Notes: generated by a model not told the origin, from the letters alone. A stretch of 64,000 nt of DNA from Lachnospiraceae bacterium (GCA_015056905.1 SVFI01000007.1:1-64000); one strand, 5' to 3'. Numbered from the stretch's first letter, positions 8,266-17,163 are shown. Program-made: numbers and translations.

Positions 8266-9153
8266 ATGTTTGATCAGATTTTTGGTAATTATCTGGTGTC
8301 ATCCGGAAACATTACAAAAGAACAGTTTCAGGATGTATTAGAGAGTGAAGGTAAGATCCGCGTTAAGTTGGGTCTGATTGCAGTAGCAGAAAAGCTTATG
8401 ACAGAAGCTCAGGCAGATGAGATTAACAAGCTTCAGGCTATCATGGATCGTCGTTTTGGTGATATCGCCGTAGAAAAGGGCTATTTATCCGATGATCAGG
8501 TAACACAGCTTCTGAAAAAACAGGGCAATATTTATATGGTATTCGTTCAGACACTCATCGATAAAGGCTACATGACTTTGGAAGAAATCGATGCAGCACT
8601 GAACAAATATCAGGAAGAACAGGGATTTACACATAGCGATATGGATGCACTTGTAAGCGGTGATGTGGACCGTACCGTGCAGTTATTCCTTCCGGCCAAT
8701 ACAGAATTATGCGATAAGCACTGCGGAATTGCAATTCGTACATTTATCCGTATTATCAATTCTTCCGCATACGTTTCCAAAGCATATTTAGTGGACGAGC
8801 TTGCGGCAGATAAATTTGCGATGCAGGCACTGGAAGGTGACCACAAGATGGTTTCCGGTTTCGTCGGCGCAGGGGATGATTTGTTAGCTGTTGCAAATCC
8901 GTTTGCAGGAGAAGAGTTTGAAACAGTAGATATGGATGCACTTGATGCAGTCGGAGAATTCACGAACTGTATCAATGGTCTTTTTGCTTCCGAGATGAGC
9001 GGGGAAGGCGTTGATTTAGATATGCTTCCGCCTGTATTTTACGAGAATCCGGTTACGATTTCCGGTAACCAGTTCTGTGTATTCCCGATTCATGTGGACG
9101 GCAAGGAAATTAAGTTTGTATTAGCGATTGATACGGATATAGAAGTGAAGTAG
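8266..9153 (+). CDS. CheX-like protein with N-terminal MshEN-like repeats
   Basis: A 295-residue cytosolic protein. Residues 5-116 hold four similar 24-26-residue segments (about 5-28, 33-58, 62-86, 91-116) of the form FG-x2-hydrophobic pair-x2-G-x-hydrophobic-then-helix. The third, from RRFGDIAVEKGYLS, is the clearest. They resemble the paired motifs of MshEN c-di-GMP-binding domains. Residues about 145-290 look like a CheX/CheC-type chemophosphatase domain. A CheY-like regulator follows 14 bases downstream, so the pair probably works together. GGGAGGG precedes the ATG, and a TATAAT at 8215-8220 is a possible -10. c-di-GMP binding is inferred, not shown. Confidence 0.75.
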   Translation: MFDQIFGNYLVSSGNITKEQFQDVLESEGKIRVKLGLIAVAEKLMTEAQADEINKLQAIMDRRFGDIAVEKGYLSDDQVTQLLKKQGNIYMVFVQTLIDKGYMTLEEIDAALNKYQEEQGFTHSDMDALVSGDVDRTVQLFLPANTELCDKHCGIAIRTFIRIINSSAYVSKAYLVDELAADKFAMQALEGDHKMVSGFVGAGDDLLAVANPFAGEEFETVDMDALDAVGEFTNCINGLFASEMSGEGVDLDMLPPVFYENPVTISGNQFCVFPIHVDGKEIKFVLAIDTDIEVK

Positions 9154-9167
9154 GAGGGAAAAGTCAC

Positions 9168-9524
9168 ATGGCTAAGATTTTAATTGTAGATGATTCCAGA
9201 ACATCAAGAAAGATGTTACGCAATATTTTAGAGTCTAACGGACATGAGATTGTGGACGAAGCGGTGAATGGTCAGGATGGCGTTCAGAAATTTCAGTCAT
9301 TAAAACCGGATGTTGTTACACTTGATATTACAATGCCGGTGGTTGATGGTGTGGAAGCGCTGAAGATGATCAAAGCATTAGATGGCAATTCAAAAGTTGT
9401 TATGGTAACGGCTGCAGGTCAGAAAAACAAGATGATTGACTGTATTAAGGCGGGAGCGAACGAGTTCCTGACAAAACCATTTGATCAGCAGGAGATTCTC
9501 GACGTAATTGCAAAGTTGGTATAA
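9168..9524 (+). CDS. CheY-like single-domain response regulator
   Basis: A 118-residue receiver domain with no output domain. The acidic pocket is Asp8/Asp9, the phosphoacceptor is Asp53 in VTLDITMP, the switch Thr is Thr81 and the conserved Lys is Lys103 in TKPF. It lies 14 bases after the CheX-like gene, with a good AGGAGGG site. CheX-type proteins dephosphorylate CheY-P, so these two are plausible partners. No histidine kinase or chemotaxis operon is nearby. Confidence 0.93.
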   Translation: MAKILIVDDSRTSRKMLRNILESNGHEIVDEAVNGQDGVQKFQSLKPDVVTLDITMPVVDGVEALKMIKALDGNSKVVMVTAAGQKNKMIDCIKAGANEFLTKPFDQQEILDVIAKLV

Positions 9525-9539
9525 ATTAAAAATCCTGTC

Positions 9540-9568
9540 TTGCATGAATAGACAATCTGTTTTATACT
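9540..9568 (+). promoter_or_regulatory. Candidate promoter of the Nudix gene
   Basis: TTGCAT (9540-9545) and TATACT (9563-9568) have a 17-base spacer, upstream of the gene at 9611. Confidence 0.65.
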
Positions 9569-9610
9569 AAGCACAAGTGTTGTTTTACACGCCAGACAGG
9601 AGGGTTTGCA

Positions 9611-10063
9611 ATGATTGAAGCAACAAGCTGTGGCGGTGTGGTTATTTTTCGTGGTAAAATTTTATTGCTTTATAAGAACATAAAGAATAAGTATGAAGGA
9701 TGGGTTTTACCGAAGGGAACTGTAGAACCGGACGAAGAGTACAAAGATACTGCTCTCAGAGAAGTTCTTGAAGAATCCGGAGCGAAAGCTTCGATTATCA
9801 AGTATATCGGTAAGAGCGATTATACCTTTAACGTACCGGAAGATACAGTATCAAAAAGCGTACATTGGTATTTAATGATGGCTGACAGCTATTACAGTAA
9901 ACCACAGCGCGAGGAATTCTTTGTGGATTCTGGGTATTATAAATATCATGAAGCGTATCATCTTTTAAAGTTTGCGAATGAAAAGCAGATTTTGGAGAAA
10001 GCATACGCGGAATATCTTGATTTAAAACGCAGTAATCTATGGGGAAATAAAAAGTACTTTTAA
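9611..10063 (+). CDS. Nudix hydrolase
   Basis: A 150-residue Nudix protein. The Nudix box runs from Gly36 to about Ala58 (GTVEPDEEY..., then REVLEESG) and matches G-x5-E-x7-REUxEExGU. The WVLPKG motif just before the box is typical of the MutT/Ap4A hydrolase group. Substrates of this group are nucleoside diphosphates linked to another moiety, and the exact one cannot be told here. It has its own promoter and terminator, so it is likely a single-gene unit. AGGAGGG precedes the ATG. Confidence 0.88.
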   Translation: MIEATSCGGVVIFRGKILLLYKNIKNKYEGWVLPKGTVEPDEEYKDTALREVLEESGAKASIIKYIGKSDYTFNVPEDTVSKSVHWYLMMADSYYSKPQREEFFVDSGYYKYHEAYHLLKFANEKQILEKAYAEYLDLKRSNLWGNKKYF

Positions 10064-10070
10064 GAAAAGA

Positions 10071-10097
10071 GAAGGCAGGAACTTGCCTTCTTTTTTT
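10071..10097 (+). terminator. Intrinsic terminator after the Nudix gene
   Basis: GAAGGCA (10071-10077) pairs with TGCCTTC (10084-10090) over a 6-base loop and is followed by seven Ts. Confidence 0.88.
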
Positions 10098-10114
10098 AAA
10101 AAGCGGAGTTAACC

Positions 10115-10447
10115 ATGTATATTTATAAAAATCTTGTGACGGATGACAATTGCAGAGAGAAGAAAAACTCCATCATCCGCAAATTGCGGATGAATGCAGG
10201 GCTTTTGGATATATATCTGATATGTCTGGCGAATAACACAGATACGTTTGATATTATTGACTGTTCTAATTTAAAGCAAAAAGGATATCCGAAAAAAGAT
10301 TTATTGATTCTCGGTATTGCAGAAGGGAAAGAGAGTGCAGTAGAATTGGCAGCACGTCTTTTTGTGACGTTTTCCGCAATATACGGAAGGGAACAGTTTA
10401 AAAAAGAGCTTTTTGACAACCAGAATACCTTGTTTCGGAGATACTAA
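10115..10447 (+). CDS. Uncharacterised protein, 110 residues
   Basis: I do not recognise this protein. It is 110 residues, soluble, with mixed charge and no signal peptide or membrane segment. The middle part (DTFDIIDCSN to YPKKDLLILGIAEGKESAVELAARLF) suggests an alpha/beta fold with a hydrophobic strand LLILGIA followed by a helix. It ends with its stop codon overlapping the ATG of the DUF2953 gene by one base, so it is in the operon with DUF2953 and gerW. A role linked to those sporulation-associated neighbours is possible but only by position. Confidence 0.75.
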   Translation: MYIYKNLVTDDNCREKKNSIIRKLRMNAGLLDIYLICLANNTDTFDIIDCSNLKQKGYPKKDLLILGIAEGKESAVELAARLFVTFSAIYGREQFKKELFDNQNTLFRRY

Positions 10448-11376
10448 TGCATATTTTACTGTTAATACTAAAAATCATAGGGATTGTGTTGCTTGTTCTG
10501 ATCGGGATCGTGCTGATGCTTGTATTATTGCTTGTGTTTGTACCGTTTTGTTACCGTGCGGAAGGAAGCTACTACGGTGATAAACCGTATGCTATGGCAA
10601 GAGTGCGGTATCTTTTTCCGTTTTTACAGGTGCTGGTGCGTTATAAAGATGGGGAAGCGGAAGGAAAGGTAAAAGTTTTCGGTTTTACGGTGTATGATCT
10701 GTTTTCAACGAAAGAGGAAGATACCAAGTCGCAGAAAAAAGATACAGAAAAGGAAATATCTGTCCCGGCTTCGGATATAGATGCAGATACAGATGCGGAA
10801 ACCGATGCAGCAGAAGACATTTCTGCGCCGCAGGAAGCAGAAGAAATATCGGAACATCCTTCGGACGACGGTGATGAAACGGAAGAAAAAATGTCCCTTC
10901 GTGAAAAAATCCATCATTTTATATCGGTCATAAAAGAAAAGATTTCGGCGATCATCCGGAAATTAAAGGATATCAAAGAAAAAGGAGTGCAAATCAAGGA
11001 GAAGGTGGATAGTACTGTCGATAAACTAAAGCATTATTACGCCATCTGGCAGGAGGACTATACACAGCGCGCGTTCCAAAAGGCAAAAAAATCGCTTTAC
11101 AAGCTATGGAAAAGCATTCGCCCGCGAAAAGGGAACGTCAGACTTCATTTCGGAACGGGTGATCCGGGAAGTACAGGACAAATGTGCGGATATTACGGTA
11201 TGCTATATCCTTTTCTCGGAAAATATGTTATGATAGAACCGGATTTTGAAAACAAAATATACGAAGGCGATTTTTATTTTAAGGGACATATTACCGTGCT
11301 TTCCTTTTTGAAGGTCGTATGGATCGTATTGTTTGATAAAGATATCAAAAAACTCAGGAAAATTCTTATGAATTAG
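10447..11376 (+). CDS. DUF2953 domain-containing membrane protein (YtfI-like)
   Basis: A 309-residue protein with one N-terminal membrane segment (about 4-35). A DUF2953-like domain is split by a long low-complexity acidic linker (about 95-150, rich in Asp, Glu and Ala) and a Lys/Glu coiled region (about 155-195). In Bacillus the DUF2953 gene ytfI sits directly before ytfJ, and the same order is kept here with gerW, which supports the call. The function is unknown; expression in the forespore is inferred from that association. Confidence 0.75.
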   Translation: MHILLLILKIIGIVLLVLIGIVLMLVLLLVFVPFCYRAEGSYYGDKPYAMARVRYLFPFLQVLVRYKDGEAEGKVKVFGFTVYDLFSTKEEDTKSQKKDTEKEISVPASDIDADTDAETDAAEDISAPQEAEEISEHPSDDGDETEEKMSLREKIHHFISVIKEKISAIIRKLKDIKEKGVQIKEKVDSTVDKLKHYYAIWQEDYTQRAFQKAKKSLYKLWKSIRPRKGNVRLHFGTGDPGSTGQMCGYYGMLYPFLGKYVMIEPDFENKIYEGDFYFKGHITVLSFLKVVWIVLFDKDIKKLRKILMN

Positions 11377-11392
11377 GATAAGGAGGAATCGT

Positions 11393-11782
11393 ATGAATAA
11401 CAATTTTTCAGATGTAGTAACTTCACTGCTCGGCGGTGTAGACCATTTTCTTTCCACAAAGACGGTTGTCGGTGAGGCAACACAGCTTGGCGATACTATT
11501 ATTCTTCCGCTTGTGGACGTATCCTTTGGTGTTGGAGCGGGCGCTACAGCAGGAGAGGTAAAGAACGGCGGATTCGGCGGAGTATCCGGAAAGATGTCCC
11601 CGAGTGCGGTTCTTGTGATCAAAAACGGTCAGACGAAGCTTGTCAATGTTAAGAATCAAGATACAGTGACAAAGATTATTGACATGATTCCTGAACTTGT
11701 AGACAAATTTACGACTGAAAAAGAAGAGATGGTAAGTGACGAGACTGCAACCTCCATTGCTTTCCCTGACAGCGAAGAATAA
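11393..11782 (+). CDS. gerW: GerW family sporulation protein (YtfJ)
   Basis: A 129-residue cytosolic protein of the YtfJ/GerW family, needed for proper germination in Bacillus spores. The family core is visible: TVVGEATQLGDTIILPLVDVSFG, followed by a Gly-rich GAGATAGE turn, GGFGGVSGK and an SPSAVLVI strand. AAGGAGG precedes the ATG. It is the third gene of the 10.1-11.8 kb operon and is one sign that the organism makes spores. Confidence 0.93.
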   Translation: MNNNFSDVVTSLLGGVDHFLSTKTVVGEATQLGDTIILPLVDVSFGVGAGATAGEVKNGGFGGVSGKMSPSAVLVIKNGQTKLVNVKNQDTVTKIIDMIPELVDKFTTEKEEMVSDETATSIAFPDSEE

Positions 11783-11845
11783 AATAACGGAATATAATGT
11801 CAAGGTATTGCATAAGATAATAAAAAGGGATGGACTGCGACTGCG

Positions 11846-11992
11846 ATGAAACGGATTTGTGGTTTGTGTAGTTTTAGCGTTGCCATCGGTATGATGCTTA
11901 TGCTTTTTATTGACAATGTTTTTGTGGCAGTAATCCTGATAGCGATTCTTATGTTGCTTGGTTACAATTTATTTACTGACGGCAGCTGCTAG
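11846..11992 (+). CDS. Small membrane protein, 48 residues
   Basis: This 48-codon frame is too short for most gene finders. It encodes Met-Lys-Arg, a short Cys-containing start (CGLC), two hydrophobic stretches (about 9-21 and 25-39) and a GYNLF ending. Short proteins of this style ending LGYNLF occur in clostridia as far as I recall. No strong ribosome site is visible (GGGATGG lies rather far upstream), so the start is uncertain. It lies between gerW and the J-domain gene on the same strand. Confidence 0.45.
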   Translation: MKRICGLCSFSVAIGMMLMLFIDNVFVAVILIAILMLLGYNLFTDGSC

Positions 11993-12012
11993 AAATCATC
12001 CGGAGACATGGT

Positions 12013-12606
12013 ATGGAACAAGATAAATTAGATGATGTACAATTAAAAAATTGGTTATTTAAAGAAAACATGCGTCTGGAAGATTTGCGCGAGGAACTTT
12101 CAAGGGCGAGCAAAATGCTCCGAGAGCAGGCTGATATCGTCAAACAGGATGAACTTCGACTGGAGAATGAAAAGAAACGTTTTCAATCAGAGAAAGAAGA
12201 GTTTAAAACGCAGATGCATGATTGGACTTCTAAAATCAAAGAGGAACGCAAAAAGTTAGAAGAAGAGCAATCGTTTTTTGACAAGAAATTTAAAGTCCTT
12301 GAAATGGGATTTAAACAGCTTGATGCGGACCGTAGGACCTTTGAGGCCAAGAAGAGAGCTTTTGAATATCGGAAATATGAACAGGAAAATGCGGATAGTT
12401 TCCAACCACTGGAAGATTTTACCGCATCTGAGGAGACATTTTTCTTCCGCGGTGTGACGCATCCGCTTGCACTCAAAAAACGATACAAGGATTTAATTAA
12501 AATATATCACCCGGACAACCTGGGTGGTGATAAGACGATGTTGCAGAAGATTAACAAAGAATATGATCTTCTCAAGAAGAGTATCACATATCAGAAGAAA
12601 GCATAA
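12013..12606 (+). CDS. J-domain protein with long coiled coil
   Basis: A 197-residue protein. Residues about 15-125 form a highly charged coiled coil. The C-terminal 55 residues are a J domain with the HPD motif at 166-168 (KIYHPDNLGG). J domains stimulate DnaK ATPase and hand over clients. No Gly/Phe or zinc-finger region is present, so this is a class C (type III) co-chaperone, and the coiled coil would set the client. The gene ends at a hairpin shared with the convergent rpmB. Confidence 0.82.
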   Translation: MEQDKLDDVQLKNWLFKENMRLEDLREELSRASKMLREQADIVKQDELRLENEKKRFQSEKEEFKTQMHDWTSKIKEERKKLEEEQSFFDKKFKVLEMGFKQLDADRRTFEAKKRAFEYRKYEQENADSFQPLEDFTASEETFFFRGVTHPLALKKRYKDLIKIYHPDNLGGDKTMLQKINKEYDLLKKSITYQKKA

Positions 12607-12609
12607 AAA

Positions 12610-12633
12610 AAGGAACCATTTGCATGGTTCCTT
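12610..12633. terminator. Bidirectional terminator between the J-domain gene and rpmB
   Basis: AAGGAACCAT (12610-12619) pairs perfectly with ATGGTTCCTT (12624-12633) around a 4-base loop. A-rich sequence on the left and T-rich sequence on the right let it stop transcription from both sides. Confidence 0.88.
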
Positions 12634-12655
12634 CATTTTTCTTTCAAAAATCTTA

Positions 12656-12841
12656 CTAAGCTCTTTCAACTTTGCCTGATCTTAAACAAGATGTACAAAC
12701 ATGCATTGTTTTAGTAGCACCGTTTACTTTACACTTAACATTCTTTACGTTTGCATTCCAAATGCGGTTAGATTTTCTATTAGAATGGCTGACATTATTT
12801 CCAAAATGAGCGCCTTTGCCACAAACATCACACTTAGCCAT
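12656..12841 (-). CDS. rpmB: Large ribosomal subunit protein bL28
   Basis: A 61-residue bL28 of the zinc-binding type. Cys4-x2-Cys7 (MAKCDVCGKG) and a second CxxC near the C-terminus (VCTSCLRSG) would hold zinc. The start is the ATG at 12841, with GGAGG eight bases upstream; a longer opening to 12880 has no support. The gene is transcribed away from the Asp23/fakA genes, and this divergent rpmB/Asp23 arrangement is common in Firmicutes. Confidence 0.97.
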   Translation of the reverse strand: MAKCDVCGKGAHFGNNVSHSNRKSNRIWNANVKNVKCKVNGATKTMHVCTSCLRSGKVERA

Positions 12842-12889
12842 GATCGCACCTCCTAAACTATAATAGTCTTCTAAACTCACAACAAGGAT

Positions 12890-12918
12890 ATTCTAGCAGA
12901 AAAAATATGTGAATGCAA
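12890..12918 (-). promoter_or_regulatory. Promoter of rpmB
   Basis: On the minus strand TTGCAT (12918-12913) and TAGAAT (12895-12890) are 17 bases apart, and the TGC before the -10 makes it an extended -10 element. The divergent side carries TATAAT at 12982-12987 for the Asp23 gene, with only a weak -35. Confidence 0.75.
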
Positions 12919-13022
12919 GCAGAAAATATTTTTTTCATGAGTATTTTGCAAATATATGTTCCATTTTTCTAAAAAAAAGGGTATAATCACTCTTAGTAGA
13001 AAGGATCCAAGGAGGATAATGT

Positions 13023-13379
13023 ATGAAAACATTGATGAATACACACCTCGGAAATATCACAATCGACAGTGAAGTGATTGCGAATTACGCTGGAAGTGTC
13101 GCAGTAGAATGCATCGGTATTGTTGGTATGGCGAGCGTGAATGTGAAAGACGGATTGGTCAAATTGTTGAAGATGGATAATCTTTCAACAGGTGTATGTG
13201 TTCATGTAAATAATAATAAACTTGTTATAGATTTTCATCTGATTGTGGCATATGGTGTCAACATTCTTGCTGTATCGGATAATTTAACGAGTAACGTAAA
13301 ATATAAAGTAGAAGAATTTACAGGACTTCCGGTTGAAAAGGTGAATATCTTTGTGGAAGGTGTCAGAGTAATTGACTAG
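13023..13379 (+). CDS. Asp23/Gls24 family envelope stress protein (YloU-like)
   Basis: A 118-residue Asp23-family protein. The typical pattern is visible: an N-terminal GNITIDSEVI strand, AGSVAVECIGIVGM, then a VNIFVEGVRV C-terminus. The family includes membrane-associated envelope stress factors, and in Bacillus the homologue yloU sits directly before the fakA gene yloV, as here (15-base gap). AAGGAGG precedes the ATG. A link with fatty-acid kinase activity is inferred from this very stable order. Confidence 0.92.
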   Translation: MKTLMNTHLGNITIDSEVIANYAGSVAVECIGIVGMASVNVKDGLVKLLKMDNLSTGVCVHVNNNKLVIDFHLIVAYGVNILAVSDNLTSNVKYKVEEFTGLPVEKVNIFVEGVRVID

Positions 13380-13394
13380 AGGAGGAAGATTAAC

Positions 13395-15065
13395 GTGTCG
13401 TCAAATAGTTTAGATGCAAAAATGCTCCGTTCCATGTTTATTGCCGGAGCTAAAAATTTGGAAGCAAAAAAAGAATATATTAATGAATTAAATGTCTTTC
13501 CTGTTCCGGACGGTGATACAGGTACGAATATGACACTGACAATTATGTCAGCAGCCAAGGAAGTGGCAGCACTTCCTGAAAACGCAGGATTAAAAGAAAT
13601 TTCCAAGGCGATTTCTTCCGGTTCTCTCCGCGGTGCAAGAGGTAACTCCGGTGTTATTTTATCGCAGCTCTTTCGCGGTATGTGCAAAGTGATCGGTGAG
13701 ATTGAAGGCGAAATTACAATTGATGATTTAATCCGTGCATTTGAAAAAGCGGTAGAAAGCGCCTACAAAGCAGTTATGAAACCAAAAGAAGGCACTATCC
13801 TGACTGTGGCGAAGGGAGCTTATGAAAAGGCAGCGGAGTTTGAGGGATGCGAGGATATGGACCAGTTTATTGACGCGGTTATTGTCTACGCACAGGAAGT
13901 TCTGGACAAGACACCTGAAATGCTTCCGGTACTCAAACAGGCGGGCGTTGTGGATTCCGGTGGTCAGGGTCTTTTAGAAGTACTCAAGGGTGCTCAGAAA
14001 GCATACCGCGGCGAGGAGCTTGATCTTACAATTACAGCCGCTCCGGTAGTGAAGAAAACAGGTATTGATACATCTAATGTAGATACTTCTGATATTAAGT
14101 TTGGATATTGTACAGAGTTTATTATTTTGCTCAACAAAACATTCAATGTAAAACATGAGATGGACTTCAAGGCATTCCTTGAGTCTATCGGTGATTCTAT
14201 TGTTGTTGTAGCAGATGATGATATTGTTAAAGTGCACGTACATACCAACGATCCTGGGTTGGCAATTCAGCGTGCGCTCACATACGGTGCCTTATCTAAC
14301 ATGAAAATTGATAATATGCGTTTAGAGCACGAAGAAAAGCTCTTCAAAGAGGCTGAAAAGAATGCAGAAGCAGCACCGGCTCCGGTATCGCCGGAAGAGT
14401 GGAAGGATTACGGCTTTATCAGTGTTTCCATCGGTGAAGGTCTGAATGCAATTTTCAAAGATCTCGGTGTTGACCGCATTATTGAAGGCGGACAGACGAT
14501 GAATCCGAGTACGGAAGATATCTTAGAAGCAATTGAATCTCTTCCTGCCAAGACAATTTATGTTCTTCCGAACAACAAAAATATTGTTATGGCAGCCAAT
14601 CAGGCAAGAGATTTGACAGAAGATAAAGAAATTATTGTTGTGCCGACCAAAACGATTCCGCAGGGAATTTCCGCAATTATCAATTTTATGCCTGAATCAT
14701 CCGGCGAAGAAAATCTGGAAAATATGATGGCTGAAATTGATAACGTAAAAACAGGTCAGGTTACGTATGCGGTTCGTGATACCGAAATTGACAATAAAGT
14801 AATTAAAGAGAACGATATCATGGGAATCGGTGATAAGTCCATCCTTGCTGTCGGAGAGAAGATTTTTGATACGACCATTGAAATGGTGGAAGAGATGATG
14901 AAAGATTCCGATTGTGAGCTTATCAGTATCTATTACGGAAGCGATGTGGACGAAGAGGATGCAGAGAGCCTGCAGACTGCGATTGAGGAGAAATTCCCGG
15001 ATTGTGATGTTGAGCTGCAGTACGGCGGTCAGCCAATCTATTATTATGTAATTTCAGCCGAATAG
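13395..15065 (+). CDS. fakA: Fatty acid kinase catalytic subunit FakA
   Basis: A 556-residue protein with an N-terminal DhaL/DAK2 kinase domain and a C-terminal EDD/DegV-like domain. The nucleotide-Mg site is seen in the VPDGDTGTNM motif (Asp39, Asp41, Asn45), followed by LRGARGNSGVI. FakA phosphorylates fatty acids bound to FakB (DegV) proteins, letting exogenous lipids enter phospholipid synthesis. A DegV gene lies at 17164 in the same direction, so substrate-carrier and kinase are close together. The start is GTG at 13395 with GGAGGAAG upstream. Confidence 0.92.
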   Translation: MSSNSLDAKMLRSMFIAGAKNLEAKKEYINELNVFPVPDGDTGTNMTLTIMSAAKEVAALPENAGLKEISKAISSGSLRGARGNSGVILSQLFRGMCKVIGEIEGEITIDDLIRAFEKAVESAYKAVMKPKEGTILTVAKGAYEKAAEFEGCEDMDQFIDAVIVYAQEVLDKTPEMLPVLKQAGVVDSGGQGLLEVLKGAQKAYRGEELDLTITAAPVVKKTGIDTSNVDTSDIKFGYCTEFIILLNKTFNVKHEMDFKAFLESIGDSIVVVADDDIVKVHVHTNDPGLAIQRALTYGALSNMKIDNMRLEHEEKLFKEAEKNAEAAPAPVSPEEWKDYGFISVSIGEGLNAIFKDLGVDRIIEGGQTMNPSTEDILEAIESLPAKTIYVLPNNKNIVMAANQARDLTEDKEIIVVPTKTIPQGISAIINFMPESSGEENLENMMAEIDNVKTGQVTYAVRDTEIDNKVIKENDIMGIGDKSILAVGEKIFDTTIEMVEEMMKDSDCELISIYYGSDVDEEDAESLQTAIEEKFPDCDVELQYGGQPIYYYVISAE

Positions 15066-15073
15066 GTGTTTTC

Positions 15074-17131
15074 ATGAAGTTAGAACAATCGATTATGGAA
15101 TTAAAGGGCATCGGTGAAAAAAACGCTGCCCTTTTTCATAAATTGAATATCAATACCATTGGTGAGCTTTTGTTTCATTTCCCAAGAGAATATCGGAAAT
15201 TCCCAACGGCAGGAACGCTCCATGATGCAAAATCAGCGGTGGGAAATGCGGCTGTTTTTGCAATGGTACAATCACCGCCCGAGGTTCGTCGTGTGCGCGG
15301 GATGAGTCTTTTGAAATTCCGGGTGATTGACCGGGTGGGACAAACTGCAACCGTAACTTTTTTTAATATGCCTTATTTGAAAAACAGTATCAAGCCGGAT
15401 AAGACATATATTTTTTACGGACAGGTTCATTGGAAAAATAAGGAAGCATTCCTAAGCCATCCTAAAATGTATTCCGACGGTGAATATGAAAAGCTTGAGG
15501 GACAGCTCGCACCGGTGTATGCGCGCACCAAAGGTTTAACAGACCAAGCCTTCCATAAGCATTGTATGAATGCGCTTCAATCCGTAGACAATATAGAAGA
15601 ATATTTGCCCAAACATTTGCTTTCGAAACATGGTTTTTTACCGATAAAGGAATCTCTGTATCAGTTACATGCACCATCCGATTTGTCGGAGGCCATCCAA
15701 GCAAGAAAACGTTTTGCGTATGAGGAATTTTTACTGTTTTTGCTTGCGGTAAAATCTCAGCGCAGCAATGTCAAATCCCTATCCGGCCATCCAATGCTTG
15801 AAACGGCGGATGTGAAACGTTTGACAGAGCAGCTTCCATATGAACTGACAGAGTCCCAGAAACAGGCGTATGCCCAAATTCAGACAGATATGCTTGGTGA
15901 GAGATGTATGAATCGTCTGCTACAGGGCGATGTCGGAAGCGGCAAGACAATTGTAGCGATGATGGCGTTGCTTTTATGTGTTTCGAACGGTTACCAGGGA
16001 GCAATGATGGCACCGACCGAAGTGCTGGCTACGCAACATATGGAAACAGTTCTTGCGATGACACAGACGTACGGCCTTCCTTTTAAACCCGTACTTCTTA
16101 CAGGCTCACAGACAGCAAAAGAAAAACGAGAAATATATGCGGCGATAGAGAGCGGAGAGTGTAATCTGATTATTGGGACACATGCTGTGATTCAGGACAA
16201 TGTGATATTTCATAATCTTGCTCTTGTCATCACGGATGAACAACATCGTTTCGGTGTGAAACAGCGTGAAAAACTCGTAAGCAAAGGCACGGATGTTCAT
16301 ACTATTGTAATGAGTGCAACACCCATACCACGTTCACTTGCGTTGATTTTATACGGTGATCTGGATATTACGGAGATGAAAGGATTGCCTTCACAGCGTC
16401 TACCGATAAAAAACTGTGTTGTTAACCAAAATTATCGCCAGACTGCTTATAAGTTTATGCAAAATGAGATTTCCAAAGGTTATCAGGTTTATGTGATTTG
16501 TCCGATGGCAGAACCGGGAATCATGGAAGATTTGGAAAATGTCGTGGATTATTCCGCATATATTCGGACCTTTTTTTCTGATAGCGTACAGATAGCCTAT
16601 CTGCACGGGAAAATGAAACCGAAGCAGAAAGCGGATATCATGGAACGTTTTTCAGCGGGACAAATTGATATTTTAGTGTCGACAACCGTGATTGAAGTCG
16701 GTATCAATGTTCCGAATGCAACGGTTATGCTTGTTGAGAATGCTGAACGGTTCGGTCTTGCCACACTTCATCAGATTCGCGGCCGTGTCGGAAGAGGTAA
16801 GCAGCAGTCGTACTGTATTTTTATGGAAACAGAAGAAAAAACGCGTAAAAACGAGCGGTTAGAGATATTAAATCACTCAAATGACGGGTTTGAGATTGCG
16901 AGTGAGGATTTAAAACTTCGCGGGCCGGGAGATTTCATGGGTATTGAACAGAGCGGTACGTTTCATTTTCGTTTTGCAGACATCTATCAGGATGCGGATA
17001 TGCTAAAAAAAGCATCGGCTGATGTGTCAAAAATTTTAGAAAATGACTCTTTACTTCTTGAGGAATCTCATATACCATTAAAAAAGAGAATGGAGGCGTA
17101 TGTCTCTTCCGGATATATGAAGATTTTATAA
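15074..17131 (+). CDS. recG: ATP-dependent DNA helicase RecG
   Basis: A 685-residue helicase that reverses stalled forks and processes branched DNA. An N-terminal helix-hairpin-helix (MELKGIGEKNAAL) and the OB-fold wedge domain precede Walker A GDVGSGKT (285-292) and the DEQH box (388-391). Motif VI QIRGRVGRG and the C-terminal TRG region follow. Eight bases separate it from fakA. The fakA-recG linkage is conserved in Firmicutes, here without the serine dehydratase genes that lie between them in Bacillus. Confidence 0.97.
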   Translation: MKLEQSIMELKGIGEKNAALFHKLNINTIGELLFHFPREYRKFPTAGTLHDAKSAVGNAAVFAMVQSPPEVRRVRGMSLLKFRVIDRVGQTATVTFFNMPYLKNSIKPDKTYIFYGQVHWKNKEAFLSHPKMYSDGEYEKLEGQLAPVYARTKGLTDQAFHKHCMNALQSVDNIEEYLPKHLLSKHGFLPIKESLYQLHAPSDLSEAIQARKRFAYEEFLLFLLAVKSQRSNVKSLSGHPMLETADVKRLTEQLPYELTESQKQAYAQIQTDMLGERCMNRLLQGDVGSGKTIVAMMALLLCVSNGYQGAMMAPTEVLATQHMETVLAMTQTYGLPFKPVLLTGSQTAKEKREIYAAIESGECNLIIGTHAVIQDNVIFHNLALVITDEQHRFGVKQREKLVSKGTDVHTIVMSATPIPRSLALILYGDLDITEMKGLPSQRLPIKNCVVNQNYRQTAYKFMQNEISKGYQVYVICPMAEPGIMEDLENVVDYSAYIRTFFSDSVQIAYLHGKMKPKQKADIMERFSAGQIDILVSTTVIEVGINVPNATVMLVENAERFGLATLHQIRGRVGRGKQQSYCIFMETEEKTRKNERLEILNHSNDGFEIASEDLKLRGPGDFMGIEQSGTFHFRFADIYQDADMLKKASADVSKILENDSLLLEESHIPLKKRMEAYVSSGYMKIL

Positions 17132-17163
17132 ATGACATATGTATTGGGCATGGAGGAATAAAC

